Shown: positions 23,706 to 32,819 of the stretch, in pieces
Layout of the letters: every line of letters starts with the position of its first letter
Position numbering within the stretch: position 1 is the first letter of the stretch
Assembly (NCBI GenBank): GCA_031267965.1
Contig: JAIRYC010000062.1
Span: 1-49,686 of the forward strand
DNA from: Oscillospiraceae bacterium
GTDB lineage: Bacteria > Bacillota > Clostridia > Oscillospirales > Acutalibacteraceae
Direction of reading: 5' to 3'
DNA length: 49,686 bases
Translations under genes and position numbers: made by a program
Notes under the pieces: model-generated
The model's input: the letters and a program-made list of their open reading frames with translations, nothing else
The model's database searches: none
What the model was told of the DNA's origin: nothing

Positions 23706-26700
23706 TCAGAACAAGCTCAGTTGATCAGCCTCGTGCATACCCTCAAATGCGCCCGCGCTGCGCAGGGCGTCCATTACGGCGGCGCTGACCCAAGCGGCAT
23801 TGCGGAAGTCCTCCACAGAGGTGAAGGCGCCTTTGACCTTATCACGCGCACCGGCGCAATTTTTTGCCGCCTGCGAACCGATTTTGTCCAGTGCCGCAAA
23901 AGGAATACGGATTTTGCCGTCCTCGAGCGTGTATTCCTCCGCTGCGGAGCGGTAAAGGTCAACGGGCAGAAGCGCTATGCCGCGCAATAGCATTTCGTTG
24001 ACGATTTGCAGGATATCAAAGCTTTCGGCTTCCTTTGGCGAGGCTTCTTTTTTGAGCACCTTTGTGTTCAGATCTTTTAGCCGTGCAGCCACGGCCTTTT
24101 GACCATGCATGAGTACGTCGGCTTCCAGTGCGCCTCCCTTAACGGTGAGCGTGACGGCATAATATTCCAGCGGATAGTATAGTTTATACCATGCAAGCCG
24201 CAGCGCCGCAATCACGTAGGCTGCCGCGTGTGCTTTTGGGAACATGTACTTGATTTTGCGGCAGGAATCAATGTACCAATCCGGTAGGTCGATTGACTCC
24301 ATAGCGGCGATGTGCTCGGGTGTCAGGAGCGACTTTGCCTTGCCTTTGCGGACGATTTCTGTAATTTGGAATGCCATGCCGGATTCCATGCCCTTTTGCA
24401 TGAGTGTGAGCATGATGTTGTCGCGTAGACCGATAACGTCCGATATGGTACATTCACCGCTGTCGATAAGCTCCTTGGCGTTGCCGTGCCATACGTCTGT
24501 GCCGTGCGAAAGGCCTGAAATCTGAAGCAGATCCGCAAAGCATTTGGGTTTTGCGTCCAGCAGCATCCGGATTGTGTTGCGTGTACCCATCTCCGGAATG
24601 GAGAGCGTGCCCGTGGGGACGCCGAGCTGCGCCGCGGTTATTCCGAGCGGTTCAGGGGATTGGAACAGCTCGTAAAGTTGCCTGTCGGTAATGTCTGCCT
24701 GACGGACGGGAATTCCCGTCAAATCTTCAAGCTGCTTATAGATTGTCGGCACGTCATGCCCAAGGATATCCAGCTTTAGAAGGGTGTCATGCAGCATAGT
24801 TTTGAAGTCGAACTGCGTTGTCATCATGTCGCGCTCGGTTTTGTCTGCGGGGTACTGCACGGGTGTGAAGTCTTCCACGTCCATGCCGGAGGGCACGACC
24901 ACCATGCCGCCCGGGTGCTGACCCGTTGTCCGCTTAACGCCCACGCAGCCATGCACAAGGCGGTCAACCTCAGCGCGGCGTGTGTTTTCGCGCCCCTTAT
25001 CTTGCAGATATTTTTTGACGAAGCCGAATGCAGTTTTTTCTTGCAATACCTGGATGGTGCCCGCTTTGTAGCAATTCTCCTTGCCAAACAACTCCTCGGT
25101 ATAACTGTGCACCGCGCTTTGGATGACGCCGGAGAAGTTGAGATCAATGTCCGGCTGCTTTTCCGCATTGAAACCGAGGAAGGTTTCGAATGGGATGTCG
25201 TGCCCGTCACGCTTTAGCGCTGTGCCGCAAAGGGGGCAATTCTTGGCAGGCAAGTCAAAGCCGGAACCGACGGAGCCGTCCGTCATAAACTCGCTGTGCT
25301 TACATCGGGGGCAGAGATAATGCGGGGGCAATGGATTAACCTCGGAGATTCCCGCAAAGCTTGCCACAACTGAGCTGCCAACTGAGCCGCGCGAACCGAC
25401 CTCATAGTGTTTTTTGTTTGAAAATTCCACAAGCCTTTGTGCTGTTATATACATGACCGCAAAGCCGTTGGTGATGATGGGCACCAACTCGCGTTCAAGG
25501 CGTTTTTCAACGATTTCGGGCAACGGGTCGCCATATTGCTCGTGCGCGGTTTCGTAGCATATGCGCCGCAGATCTTCGTCCGCACGGGGCATTTCCGGCG
25601 CGAAGGTCCCCTTGGGGATTGGCAGTAATTCGTTGCAGGAATCCGCGATTGCGTTGGGATTGGTTACAACCGCCGCATATGCCGTTTCCTCACCGAGGTA
25701 GGCAAACTCGTCCAGCATCTCGTTGGTGGTTTTGAAGTAAAGCGGCGCTTGATAGGACGCGTCGTCATAGCTTTGACCCGCCTGCAAAATCTCACGGAAG
25801 ACGCTGTCACGCTCATCCAAAAAGTGCACGTCGCCTGTTGCGACGAGGGGCTTGCCCAGTTCCTGTGCAAGGTTGGCAAGCGTGCGGTTAATATCGCGCA
25901 AAGCCTCTTCGTCTGGCAAATGCGGCGGGTTGGTGGTAACTGTGCCGGTCTTTTTGTCTTTTATTTTGGTTTCGCGCGTCAAAAAGGCGTTGTTGCCGAG
26001 CGGCATTATCTCAATATAGTCATAAAACGCGGCAATTTCAAGTAACCCTTCATGGGTTTTGCCATCCAGAATCGCACGATAAAGCTCGCCAGCCTCGCAT
26101 GCAGAGCCGATAATCAGTCCCTCGCGGTAACGCTCAATCTCCGAGCGCGGCATGCGCGGCTTGCGGTAAAAGTAGTCCATGTTCGATTTGGAGATGAGGC
26201 GGTACAGGTTCTTGAGTCCCGCGCGCGTTTTTGCCAAAAGGATAATGTGACGGGATTTGGTTGATTTGGGGTCACGGCCGCCGCGGTCGTCGACGTAGTA
26301 GCCCTCGCAGCCATATATAATTTTGATGCCGTGTTTTTTACCGGCTAACGCTGCTTCGGGGAAAGCCTGCACAACGCCGTGGTCGGTTATTGCTACAGCG
26401 TTGTGTCCCCAGTATGCGGCGCGCTCAACCAGCTTGGCAGCGGAGGATACGCCGTCCATGGCGCTGATTTTGGTATGCAGGTGCAGTTCAACGCGCTTTT
26501 CTGCAGCGGCGTCCGGGCGGTGGGCATAGTCCACTGTCACAATAGAATCGGGATAAAAGATGTTTTGCTTCAGATATTCGTCATATGTATAATTGCCCGC
26601 GAGCAGAACAAAGCCCCCTTCCCGCAGATATTTTTCAAAGCCTTCACACTGTTTGAGCGTTTTTTTCATACGCACAGGAACACTGTCGGTATAGTCGGTG

Positions 26701-27266
26701 AGGTTAAAGCTAATCACGCGCCACGCGCCGCTTTTGATGTTCTTGGCCTCAAGGTTAAATATTTCGCCGTAAATCACACAGGATTCGCGTGGGCGGGTCA
26801 ACTTGGCAACGGTTATGGGCGGTTTGGTGATTGTTTTGCCCAGCACGAGCTTAGGATTACTTAGGCAATCGGGCAGCACGCCGGGCTTGACGGCTTTGTC
26901 TTCGGCGGATAGGCTCTTTTTTGGCGGCTTGGATTTTTGCTCTTTATGGATTACCGGGCGTTTAGCAGGTTGGGGGGGAGGAGGGGCACTGGCGACCGCG
27001 TTTTCTGTGGGCGGCGGCAATTCGTTCTCCGCTTCTTGCATCGGTTCGGTGAGAAATGCAATGCTATTTAACCGCAAAGCGGCAATCAATTCGGATTTTG
27101 CCTGTTCCAAAATGGCAGGGGATGGGGGAACGGAAAACTCCGCCCGCAAGTGCAGACTGCGCGCGGATTTGTTCAATTGGCAGTCGGTTATTGTTCCGTC
27201 GGCGAGTTTATTTGCGGTTGCGGGTGAAAGATATGCCCCTAGTGATTCCGGAATCAATTTGTTCAA
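23706..27266 (-). CDS. polC: DNA polymerase III alpha subunit, PolC type, lacking the exonuclease domain
   Basis: Replicative polymerase of Firmicutes. The 1186-residue protein has an N-terminal domain, a Pro/Lys-rich linker (82-128), an OB fold (about 160-245), a PHP domain beginning VELHLHTKISAMDG (259-272) with AITDHGVVQAFPEA, a zinc knuckle (CPRCKHSE, CPLCGTAL), the catalytic PDIDLNFSG and the helix KLDILGHDVPT. The 3'-5' exonuclease normally inserted inside PHP is missing: YYVDDRGGRDPKSTKSRHI (323-341) runs straight into ILLAKTRAGLKNLYRL, and no DxE exonuclease motif occurs. This accounts for most of the deficit against roughly 1430-1460 residues. TTG start, with AGGAGG 10 bases upstream, overlapping the ispG stop by four bases (TTGA). 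Confidence 0.95.
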   Translation of the reverse strand: MNKLIPESLGAYLSPATANKLADGTITDCQLNKSARSLHLRAEFSVPPSPAILEQAKSELIAALRLNSIAFLTEPMQEAENELPPPTENAVASAPPPPQPAKRPVIHKEQKSKPPKKSLSAEDKAVKPGVLPDCLSNPKLVLGKTITKPPITVAKLTRPRESCVIYGEIFNLEAKNIKSGAWRVISFNLTDYTDSVPVRMKKTLKQCEGFEKYLREGGFVLLAGNYTYDEYLKQNIFYPDSIVTVDYAHRPDAAAEKRVELHLHTKISAMDGVSSAAKLVERAAYWGHNAVAITDHGVVQAFPEAALAGKKHGIKIIYGCEGYYVDDRGGRDPKSTKSRHIILLAKTRAGLKNLYRLISKSNMDYFYRKPRMPRSEIERYREGLIIGSACEAGELYRAILDGKTHEGLLEIAAFYDYIEIMPLGNNAFLTRETKIKDKKTGTVTTNPPHLPDEEALRDINRTLANLAQELGKPLVATGDVHFLDERDSVFREILQAGQSYDDASYQAPLYFKTTNEMLDEFAYLGEETAYAAVVTNPNAIADSCNELLPIPKGTFAPEMPRADEDLRRICYETAHEQYGDPLPEIVEKRLERELVPIITNGFAVMYITAQRLVEFSNKKHYEVGSRGSVGSSVVASFAGISEVNPLPPHYLCPRCKHSEFMTDGSVGSGFDLPAKNCPLCGTALKRDGHDIPFETFLGFNAEKQPDIDLNFSGVIQSAVHSYTEELFGKENCYKAGTIQVLQEKTAFGFVKKYLQDKGRENTRRAEVDRLVHGCVGVKRTTGQHPGGMVVVPSGMDVEDFTPVQYPADKTERDMMTTQFDFKTMLHDTLLKLDILGHDVPTIYKQLEDLTGIPVRQADITDRQLYELFQSPEPLGITAAQLGVPTGTLSIPEMGTRNTIRMLLDAKPKCFADLLQISGLSHGTDVWHGNAKELIDSGECTISDVIGLRDNIMLTLMQKGMESGMAFQITEIVRKGKAKSLLTPEHIAAMESIDLPDWYIDSCRKIKYMFPKAHAAAYVIAALRLAWYKLYYPLEYYAVTLTVKGGALEADVLMHGQKAVAARLKDLNTKVLKKEASPKEAESFDILQIVNEMLLRGIALLPVDLYRSAAEEYTLEDGKIRIPFAALDKIGSQAAKNCAGARDKVKGAFTSVEDFRNAAWVSAAVMDALRSAGAFEGMHEADQLSLF

Positions 27267-28321
27267 AGCCTGTCAACCTCCTTCAAAAGTTCCTCCGGCG
27301 CGGCTTCCTCGGGTACTTGGCGCAAGATTTGGCCCTTGGCGAATAATAGGGCGCAGCCGTCGCCGCCGGCCAGCCCGACGTCGGCATGACGCGCTTCGCC
27401 CGGACCGTTGACTGCACAGCCCATTACTGCTACGGTTATGGGTTTGGCACAGCCTTCAAGCGCGGCTTCCACACGGTTTGTCAGGCCAATCAAGTCAATT
27501 TTGGTGCGCCCACAGGTTGGGCAGGAGATTATCTGGGGCTTGTCATGCCGCATGCCGATTGCCCGCAGGATATCAGCCGCCGCGCGGACTTCCTCCTCCG
27601 GGTCGTCCGTCAGTGAAACGCGTATGGTGTCGCCAATGCCGTCAAGCAACAGCGAGCCGATCCCGGCGGCGGATTTAAGCAGGCCAAGCCGGGCTGTACC
27701 GGCTTCCGTCACGCCCAAATGCAGTGGATAGTCGCACCGCGCCGCCGCAATGCGGTAGGCTTGCACCATTGTTTGCACATCTGATGCCTTGAGCGAAAGG
27801 ACGATATTACCAAAGTCGCATTCTTCCAGCAGACGCGCATGGTTGAGGGCGCTTACCGCCAGCGCTTCGGGGCAGATATCACCAAACTGTGCAAGCAGTT
27901 TTTTTTCGAGAGACCCGGCGTTTACGCCAATACGTATGGGTACATTGCGCTCCCGGCACGCTTTCGCAACTGCCTTCACGCGCTCCGTACCATCAATATT
28001 GCCGGGGTTCAGGCGGATTTTATCCGCACCGGCGGCGACAGCTTCCAAAGCAATGCGGTAATCAAAGTGGATATCCGCCACAATCGGTATGGATACCGCG
28101 TCCTTAAGGGCAGCGATTAGTTTGGCATCTTCTCGCGTTGGTACCGCTGCGCGCAGTATATGACAACCCGCCAATTCCAGCCGCTTGGCCTGCGCAACAC
28201 TGCCGGCGACGTCCTCTGCGGGGGCATTTAGCATAGACTGCACGGTAATGGTCGCGCCGCCGCCTATTTTGACGTTGCCGCAGTGTACTGCACGGCTTTT
28301 TCTGCGCTCAATGTTATTCAT
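27263..28321 (-). CDS. ispG: 4-hydroxy-3-methylbut-2-en-1-yl diphosphate synthase
   Basis: Iron-sulfur enzyme of the MEP isoprenoid pathway, converting MEcPP to HMBPP. The 352-residue protein is the short bacterial type. Cluster ligands are seen in IISCPTCGRTKIDL and in VMGCAVNGPGEARHADVG; the N terminus has VKIGGGATITVQSM and the barrel has RLNPGNI. ATG 28321 (AGAGGT about 7 bases upstream) is preferred over an in-frame start at 28357, because the extra 12 codons would be formed from a dispersed palindromic repeat. With dxr two genes upstream it supplies isoprenoid precursors for UppS. Its last codons contain the ribosome site of polC. Confidence 0.95.
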   Translation of the reverse strand: MNNIERRKSRAVHCGNVKIGGGATITVQSMLNAPAEDVAGSVAQAKRLELAGCHILRAAVPTREDAKLIAALKDAVSIPIVADIHFDYRIALEAVAAGADKIRLNPGNIDGTERVKAVAKACRERNVPIRIGVNAGSLEKKLLAQFGDICPEALAVSALNHARLLEECDFGNIVLSLKASDVQTMVQAYRIAAARCDYPLHLGVTEAGTARLGLLKSAAGIGSLLLDGIGDTIRVSLTDDPEEEVRAAADILRAIGMRHDKPQIISCPTCGRTKIDLIGLTNRVEAALEGCAKPITVAVMGCAVNGPGEARHADVGLAGGDGCALLFAKGQILRQVPEEAAPEELLKEVDRL

Positions 28322-28338
28322 GGTAGAACCTCTGTAAT

Positions 28339-28364
28339 GTAGGGGCGAATGATTCATGCGCCCT
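28339..28364. repeat. Dispersed palindromic GTAGGGGC repeat, copy 2
   Basis: GTAGGGGCGAATGATTCATG followed by CGCCCT: centre ATGATTCAT with outer GGGCG/CGCCC arms. It fills the 48-base gap between rseP and ispG inside the long minus-strand transcription unit. Confidence 0.7.
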
Positions 28365-28369
28365 CGCGA

Positions 28370-29443
28370 TTATCTATGCACAATTTTCATGATATCGCCA
28401 AACGACACCACCGCCATAAATAGCATTAACGCTGCAAAGCCCGCCGCATGCACCCAGCCTTCGTATTTTTGTGGGATTTTCTTAGGCGAAATCCAGTTAA
28501 TCAGCAGGAAAAGCAGCCGTCCGCCATCCAGCGCGGGTAACGGTAACAGGTTCATTAGGCCAATGTTGATTGTAATGAGCGCAAGTATTGTGAACAGCAT
28601 AGAAAAATCTATGCGCCCTGTTTCCGGGTCAGGCTGCGTTTGGCTGGCAACATCCGCAATTGTGTCCGCGATTCCAATCGGCCCCGACATATCTGAGAGC
28701 TTGAAGTGCCCCGTCACCAGGTCAAACAGGCTCAGGTATGTCATCTGCACCAGCGACGCGCTTTGCCTGAATGTGCCCTGAAACACTGTACTGAATGTCT
28801 TTTCTGCCGTATCAACCCAAAAATCATAATGAATTACGGGCTGACCATCATTTTCAGTCACCGGGAGCCGGACATTGTTTATTGCGATTTTTTCACCGTC
28901 ACGTCTGACGACGAAGTCATAATGTCCTGTGCCCTCACGCGCCATAAGGAAAGCAATGTCGTTGACGCTGAAAACCGTTTTGCCGTTTATTTTGGTAATC
29001 AGGTCGCCCTCACGCAAACCGGCCTGATAGCTTTGCGCATCGGGAGCGAACCTGACCACCTGCCGGCTGCCCACGCCATCGCTAACAGAAAGCATTGTGC
29101 AAACGACTGCAAGACCCAGAATCAGGTTCATGATTGCGCCCGCCGCAAGGATTATCATCCGCTGCCAGGCGGGCTTGCGGTTGAATGCGCGCGGATCCTC
29201 ACTGTCCTCGTCCTCGCCTTCCATTTGCACGTATCCGCCGATGGGAAGCAGGCGTAACGAGTATTCAGTTTCGCCTTTACCCCATTTGAGCAGGCGCGGC
29301 CCCATGCCGAGCGCAAACTTGTGCACCTTGACTTTGAAGAACTTCGCCGTCAAAAAGTGGCCGCACTCGTGCACCATAATGATCAACCCAAAAAACAGTA
29401 TAGCCAGCAATATAGGCCATGCCTTACTCCAAATCTCAGCCAT
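28370..29443 (-). CDS. rseP: Site-2 metalloprotease RseP/RasP family
   Basis: Intramembrane zinc protease that cleaves anti-sigma factors and leftover signal peptides within the membrane. The 357-residue protein has the zinc motif HECGH in the first membrane segment (IMVHECGHFLTAKFF), a PDZ domain (about 115-200, with GLREGDLITKINGKTVF) and the conserved C-terminal NLLPLPALDGGRLLF that supplies the third zinc ligand. The ribosome site GGAAGGAG lies within the end of dxr, three bases away, so the genes are tightly coupled. Position between dxr and ispG is typical for Clostridia. Its sigma/anti-sigma substrate is not in the window. Confidence 0.94.
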   Translation of the reverse strand: MAEIWSKAWPILLAILFFGLIIMVHECGHFLTAKFFKVKVHKFALGMGPRLLKWGKGETEYSLRLLPIGGYVQMEGEDEDSEDPRAFNRKPAWQRMIILAAGAIMNLILGLAVVCTMLSVSDGVGSRQVVRFAPDAQSYQAGLREGDLITKINGKTVFSVNDIAFLMAREGTGHYDFVVRRDGEKIAINNVRLPVTENDGQPVIHYDFWVDTAEKTFSTVFQGTFRQSASLVQMTYLSLFDLVTGHFKLSDMSGPIGIADTIADVASQTQPDPETGRIDFSMLFTILALITINIGLMNLLPLPALDGGRLLFLLINWISPKKIPQKYEGWVHAAGFAALMLFMAVVSFGDIMKIVHR

Positions 29444-29446
29444 TGT

Positions 29447-30643
29447 TTACTCCTTCCGTGCTGCGTCGAGCACAAATGCCCGCGCCCAACTGTCGATATG
29501 CAGGACATCTTTCATATTATGCCCCGTATTTTCATACGGCATTGCGCTGACTGCCGCCGTAACCAACTCCGCAATCTGCAAAAAGCGGATTGCGCCTGTA
29601 CGGAACAGCGCGTTTGCCTGCTCGTTTGCGCCGTTATAGACCGCCGTTGCCAGGCCGTCTTGCGCACATGCGTTCCTTGCCAGTTTAATTGCCGGGAACG
29701 CTTCGTCGTCCGGCGGTTCAAAGGTCAGTGTGCCGCAGCGTGTCAAATCTAACGGCTCGGCAGGGCAGGGCAGGCGTTCCGGATATGTGACTGCATACTG
29801 TATTGGGATTTTCATATCAGGTACACCCAATTGTGCGATTACCGAGTTATCCCTATATTCAATTAGTGAGTGAACCACACTTTGCCTGTGCATAACCACA
29901 TCTACCTGCTCCGGCGGGACATGGAACAAGCGCACCGCTTCAATCAGCTCAAGCCCTTTGTTGAACATGGTTGCGCTGTCTACCGTGATTTTTGCGCCCA
30001 TGTTCCAGTTGGGGTGCCTCAGCGCGTCTGCAAGAGTGACGTGTTCGAGTTCGGCGCGCGTTTTGCCAAAGAAGGGTCCGCCCGACGCTGTGAGGATGAG
30101 CCTTTTTAAGCTTTTGGGCGGCGGCATGGGGGGACAGAAAGAGTGTGTCGCCCCATTTGGCGAACCCTGCAGGGCTTGGAAAATCGCGGAGTGTTCACTG
30201 TCCACGGGCAAAAGCCGAACACCTTTTTCGCGCGCCGCATCAGTTACCAAGGCGCCGCCTGCAACGAGCGTTTCTTTGTTGGCGAGCGCGATATCACTTC
30301 CGGCGGCGATTGCGCTCAATGTTGGCTGCAAGCCCGCAATGCCAACTATCGCGTTGAGGACGGTATTGGCCCCACAAGCAGCGCATTCATTCATTCCGGC
30401 GGAACCGCCAAGCACTTTTGTGGAGGTATCCGCTATGCGCACGCGCAAATCTGCTGCAGCCTTTTCGTCTGCAAGTGCGGCAGATTTGGGGTGGAATTCA
30501 CGTATCTGCGTTTCGAGCAAGGCGGTATTGCTGTTCGCGGCCAATGCGGTTACATGCAAACCCAAAGCACGCGCAACCTCAAGTGCTTGTGTACCGATTG
30601 AGCCGGTGGAACCCAATACACATAAGCTTTTGTTCTCTTTCAT
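29447..30643 (-). CDS. dxr: 1-deoxy-D-xylulose 5-phosphate reductoisomerase
   Basis: Second step of the MEP pathway: converts DXP to MEP with NADPH. The 398-residue protein has the NADPH-binding LGSTGSIGTQALEV at the N terminus, the metal/substrate region LLPVDSEHSAIFQ, ILTASGGPFFG and the flap WNMGAKITVDSATMFNKGLE. ATG 30643 overlaps the cdsA stop as ATGA, which fixes the start; an in-frame start at 30670 would overlap cdsA by 31 bases. Together with ispG and uppS it provides the undecaprenyl carrier precursors for wall synthesis. Confidence 0.95.
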   Translation of the reverse strand: MKENKSLCVLGSTGSIGTQALEVARALGLHVTALAANSNTALLETQIREFHPKSAALADEKAAADLRVRIADTSTKVLGGSAGMNECAACGANTVLNAIVGIAGLQPTLSAIAAGSDIALANKETLVAGGALVTDAAREKGVRLLPVDSEHSAIFQALQGSPNGATHSFCPPMPPPKSLKRLILTASGGPFFGKTRAELEHVTLADALRHPNWNMGAKITVDSATMFNKGLELIEAVRLFHVPPEQVDVVMHRQSVVHSLIEYRDNSVIAQLGVPDMKIPIQYAVTYPERLPCPAEPLDLTRCGTLTFEPPDDEAFPAIKLARNACAQDGLATAVYNGANEQANALFRTGAIRFLQIAELVTAAVSAMPYENTGHNMKDVLHIDSWARAFVLDAARKE

Positions 30644-31497
30644 GTATACACCAGCCAGAGTGTTGCCCATACCGTAGGCATGACGAACAGGAAGCTGTCG
30701 AAACGGTCAAGAGAGCCGCCGTGTCCGGGGATGAGGTTGCCAAAATCTTTTATGCCCGTCTGGCGCTTGATTGCCGAGAAGGTCAGATCACCTAAGATGC
30801 CCAGCGCTGACAGCACGGGGGAGAAACCAAGAATAAACCCGAGTGACGGCGTGAAGTCGCCGAACCAGCCGCATTTGGTAAATATCAGCCATAGCAGACC
30901 GTTGGCCAGCGCGGTTATAAGCACCCCGCCGACGGCGCCCTCCCAGCTTTTGTTGGGGCTGATGTGGGGTGTCATCTTGTGCTTGCCGCCTGTCGCTTTG
31001 CCGACTAGATAGGCAAAAATATCGGTCACCCAGCAGCAAAACAGCCCATAGAGAATCCAAAACAGAACCCATTGCTCAGGGATGGGTTCTGTTTTGCCGG
31101 ACGCCGGGACAAAATCACGTATGAGTATGAATGAGGATATGCCCAGCGGGATCAGCACGCCGCCGGCCAATGCCGCCAAGGTATGGACGAGCGAAATTTT
31201 TTGGAAGTCTGAGAGCATAACAAGCAGAAAAATCAGGAAGACGCCAACGATTACCGCCGGAAAAATGTGCGGCGGCAGATCCTGATAGTAAACTGCGAGG
31301 AACGGCATGGCCGCGCCGGAGAGAACTGCCAGAAAATGCAGGCGGCGGCTTTTTACACTGAGCGACTTGAGCAGCTCGAACGCCGCAATGCCTGCAAAGC
31401 CCGCCAGCAGAGCTACCGGAAGCAAGGTGTGCAACAGAAACAATGCTCCCGCGGCAACAACGATGCCGACTAAGCCGGCGATTACTTTGATTTTCAT
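30640..31497 (-). CDS. cdsA: Phosphatidate cytidylyltransferase
   Basis: Makes CDP-diacylglycerol from phosphatidate and CTP for phospholipid synthesis. The 285-residue polytopic membrane protein (about eight hydrophobic segments) has the family signature near the C terminus: NKSWEGAVGG earlier, then GDLTFSAIKRQTGIKDFG and IPGHGGSLDRFDS. ATG 31497 is chosen because AAAGGA stands about 9 bases upstream; a start at 31512 would overlap that site. It follows uppS by 11 bases and overlaps dxr by four, in the standard Firmicute order uppS-cdsA-dxr-rseP. Confidence 0.95.
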   Translation of the reverse strand: MKIKVIAGLVGIVVAAGALFLLHTLLPVALLAGFAGIAAFELLKSLSVKSRRLHFLAVLSGAAMPFLAVYYQDLPPHIFPAVIVGVFLIFLLVMLSDFQKISLVHTLAALAGGVLIPLGISSFILIRDFVPASGKTEPIPEQWVLFWILYGLFCCWVTDIFAYLVGKATGGKHKMTPHISPNKSWEGAVGGVLITALANGLLWLIFTKCGWFGDFTPSLGFILGFSPVLSALGILGDLTFSAIKRQTGIKDFGNLIPGHGGSLDRFDSFLFVMPTVWATLWLVYT

Positions 31498-31508
31498 GTG
31501 TCGTCCTT

Positions 31509-32222
31509 TCACACCCCGCCAAAACGCCTGCTGCGAACGGCAAAATCATCAAGGGCGCGGTCAAATTCTGCCGGCGTAAAATCCGGCCAAAGGGTGTTTG
31601 AGTACCAGAATTCCGCATACGCTGCCTGCCATAGCAGGAAGTTTGAGAGCCGCTGCTCACCGCTTGGACGGATTAGCAGGTCAACGTCCGGGTACTCTGG
31701 CGTGTAGAGCGCGGAAGCGACATCGTCTTCCGTCAGCGTGAGCACATTCCGCTCTCCGGCTTGGCACTGTGCCGCCAAACGCTGAACCGCACGCAAGAGT
31801 TCCAGACGACCGCCATAATTAACCGCGAGATTGCAGATTGTGCGCGTCTGCGCTTGTGTGTGCTCTTGGGCCTCCTGCGCAAGGCGCCGGATATCATCGG
31901 GCAAGCCGGAAAGCTCCCCTATGAAGCGTAGGCGGATACCTTTACGAACATTTTCGGCTTTGCGCTCCTCCGCTTTTTTCAGCCAGCGGCGAAGCAGATC
32001 CATGATTGCCGCAACCTCTGCCGGCGGACGGTTCCAGTTTTCTGTGGAGAAAGCATAAAACGTCACGCAGGGAATACCAAGCTCAGCGCAGCAGTCGCAA
32101 ATCTGTTCAAAAACTTCCGCGCCACGCTTATGGCCGTCAGTGCGCGGCAGGCCGCGCTTTTTTGCCCAGCGGCCATTACCATCCATAATGATGCCAACGT
32201 GGCGTGGCAATATATTGGGCAT
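31509..32222 (-). CDS. uppS: Undecaprenyl diphosphate synthase (cis-prenyltransferase)
   Basis: Adds isopentenyl units in cis to farnesyl diphosphate to make the C55 lipid carrier for peptidoglycan. The 237-residue protein carries the substrate-binding HVGIIMDGNGRWAKKRGLPR at the N terminus (catalytic Asp in MDGNGRW), FSTENWNRP in the middle, and DLLIRPSGEQRLSNFLLWQ and YAEFWYSNTLWPDF at the C terminus. The ribosome site GGAG lies inside the last codons of frr and the gap is two bases, so it is translationally coupled. Confidence 0.96.
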   Translation of the reverse strand: MPNILPRHVGIIMDGNGRWAKKRGLPRTDGHKRGAEVFEQICDCCAELGIPCVTFYAFSTENWNRPPAEVAAIMDLLRRWLKKAEERKAENVRKGIRLRFIGELSGLPDDIRRLAQEAQEHTQAQTRTICNLAVNYGGRLELLRAVQRLAAQCQAGERNVLTLTEDDVASALYTPEYPDVDLLIRPSGEQRLSNFLLWQAAYAEFWYSNTLWPDFTPAEFDRALDDFAVRSRRFGGV

Positions 32223-32224
32223 CG

Positions 32225-32785
32225 TTAAATCTCCATGATTTCTTTTTCCTTATCGGCCGTGAGTGCGTCAACTTCTTTGATGGCCTTGTCCGTAAAGTCC
32301 TGGATTCTCTTTTCGCTGTCTTTTAGGTCGTCCTCGGTGATTTCTGAAGCCTTTTGCGCCTTTTTGAGCTTTTCGACCGCATCGCGCCGCTCGTTGCGCA
32401 CGGCAATTTTTGCCTGCTCCGCCAAGTGCTTGGTTTCTTTAACCAGGTCGTGGCGCTTTTCCTCGGTAAGCGGCGGAAAAATAAGGCGGATTATCCGTCC
32501 GTCGTTGGTGGGGTTAATGCCGAGATCGCTGGTCTGGATTGCTTTTTCAATAGGGCGCAGCGTGGAGATATCCCAAGGCTGAATGTTGAGGATGCGCGCC
32601 TCCGCCACAGAAATTGCCGCCATTTGCTGGATTGGCGTGGGCACACCGTAGTAATCCACCAGGATTTTGTCCAGCACGGCGGCGTTTGCACGCCCGGCAC
32701 GGATTCCCGCAAACTCGTGCAGCAGCACGGCGAGAGTTTTGTCCATCTTTTCTTTGGTGAGGTTGTAAATTTCCTGAAGTTCCAT
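32225..32785 (-). CDS. frr: Ribosome recycling factor
   Basis: Splits post-termination ribosomes with EF-G. The 186-residue length is normal. It has the helical domain I/beta domain II pattern: AVLLHEFAGIRAGRANAAVL with LVDYYGVPTPIQQMA, then ILNIQPWD, IRLIFPPLTEEKRHDLVK and the C-terminal helix SEKRIQDFTDKAIKEVD. The ATG follows AAAAGGAG by about 6 bases. It sits 34 bases after pyrH, in the conserved order pyrH-frr-uppS. Confidence 0.97.
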   Translation of the reverse strand: MELQEIYNLTKEKMDKTLAVLLHEFAGIRAGRANAAVLDKILVDYYGVPTPIQQMAAISVAEARILNIQPWDISTLRPIEKAIQTSDLGINPTNDGRIIRLIFPPLTEEKRHDLVKETKHLAEQAKIAVRNERRDAVEKLKKAQKASEITEDDLKDSEKRIQDFTDKAIKEVDALTADKEKEIMEI

Positions 32786-32819
32786 GTTTTTCTCCTTTTA
32801 GATTCGTTATATAATGATT

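Noticed and set aside
26240-26320. A frameshift hiding the exonuclease domain of PolC.
   Set aside because: The reading frame is continuous across the junction and there are no spare bases that could encode about 170 residues.
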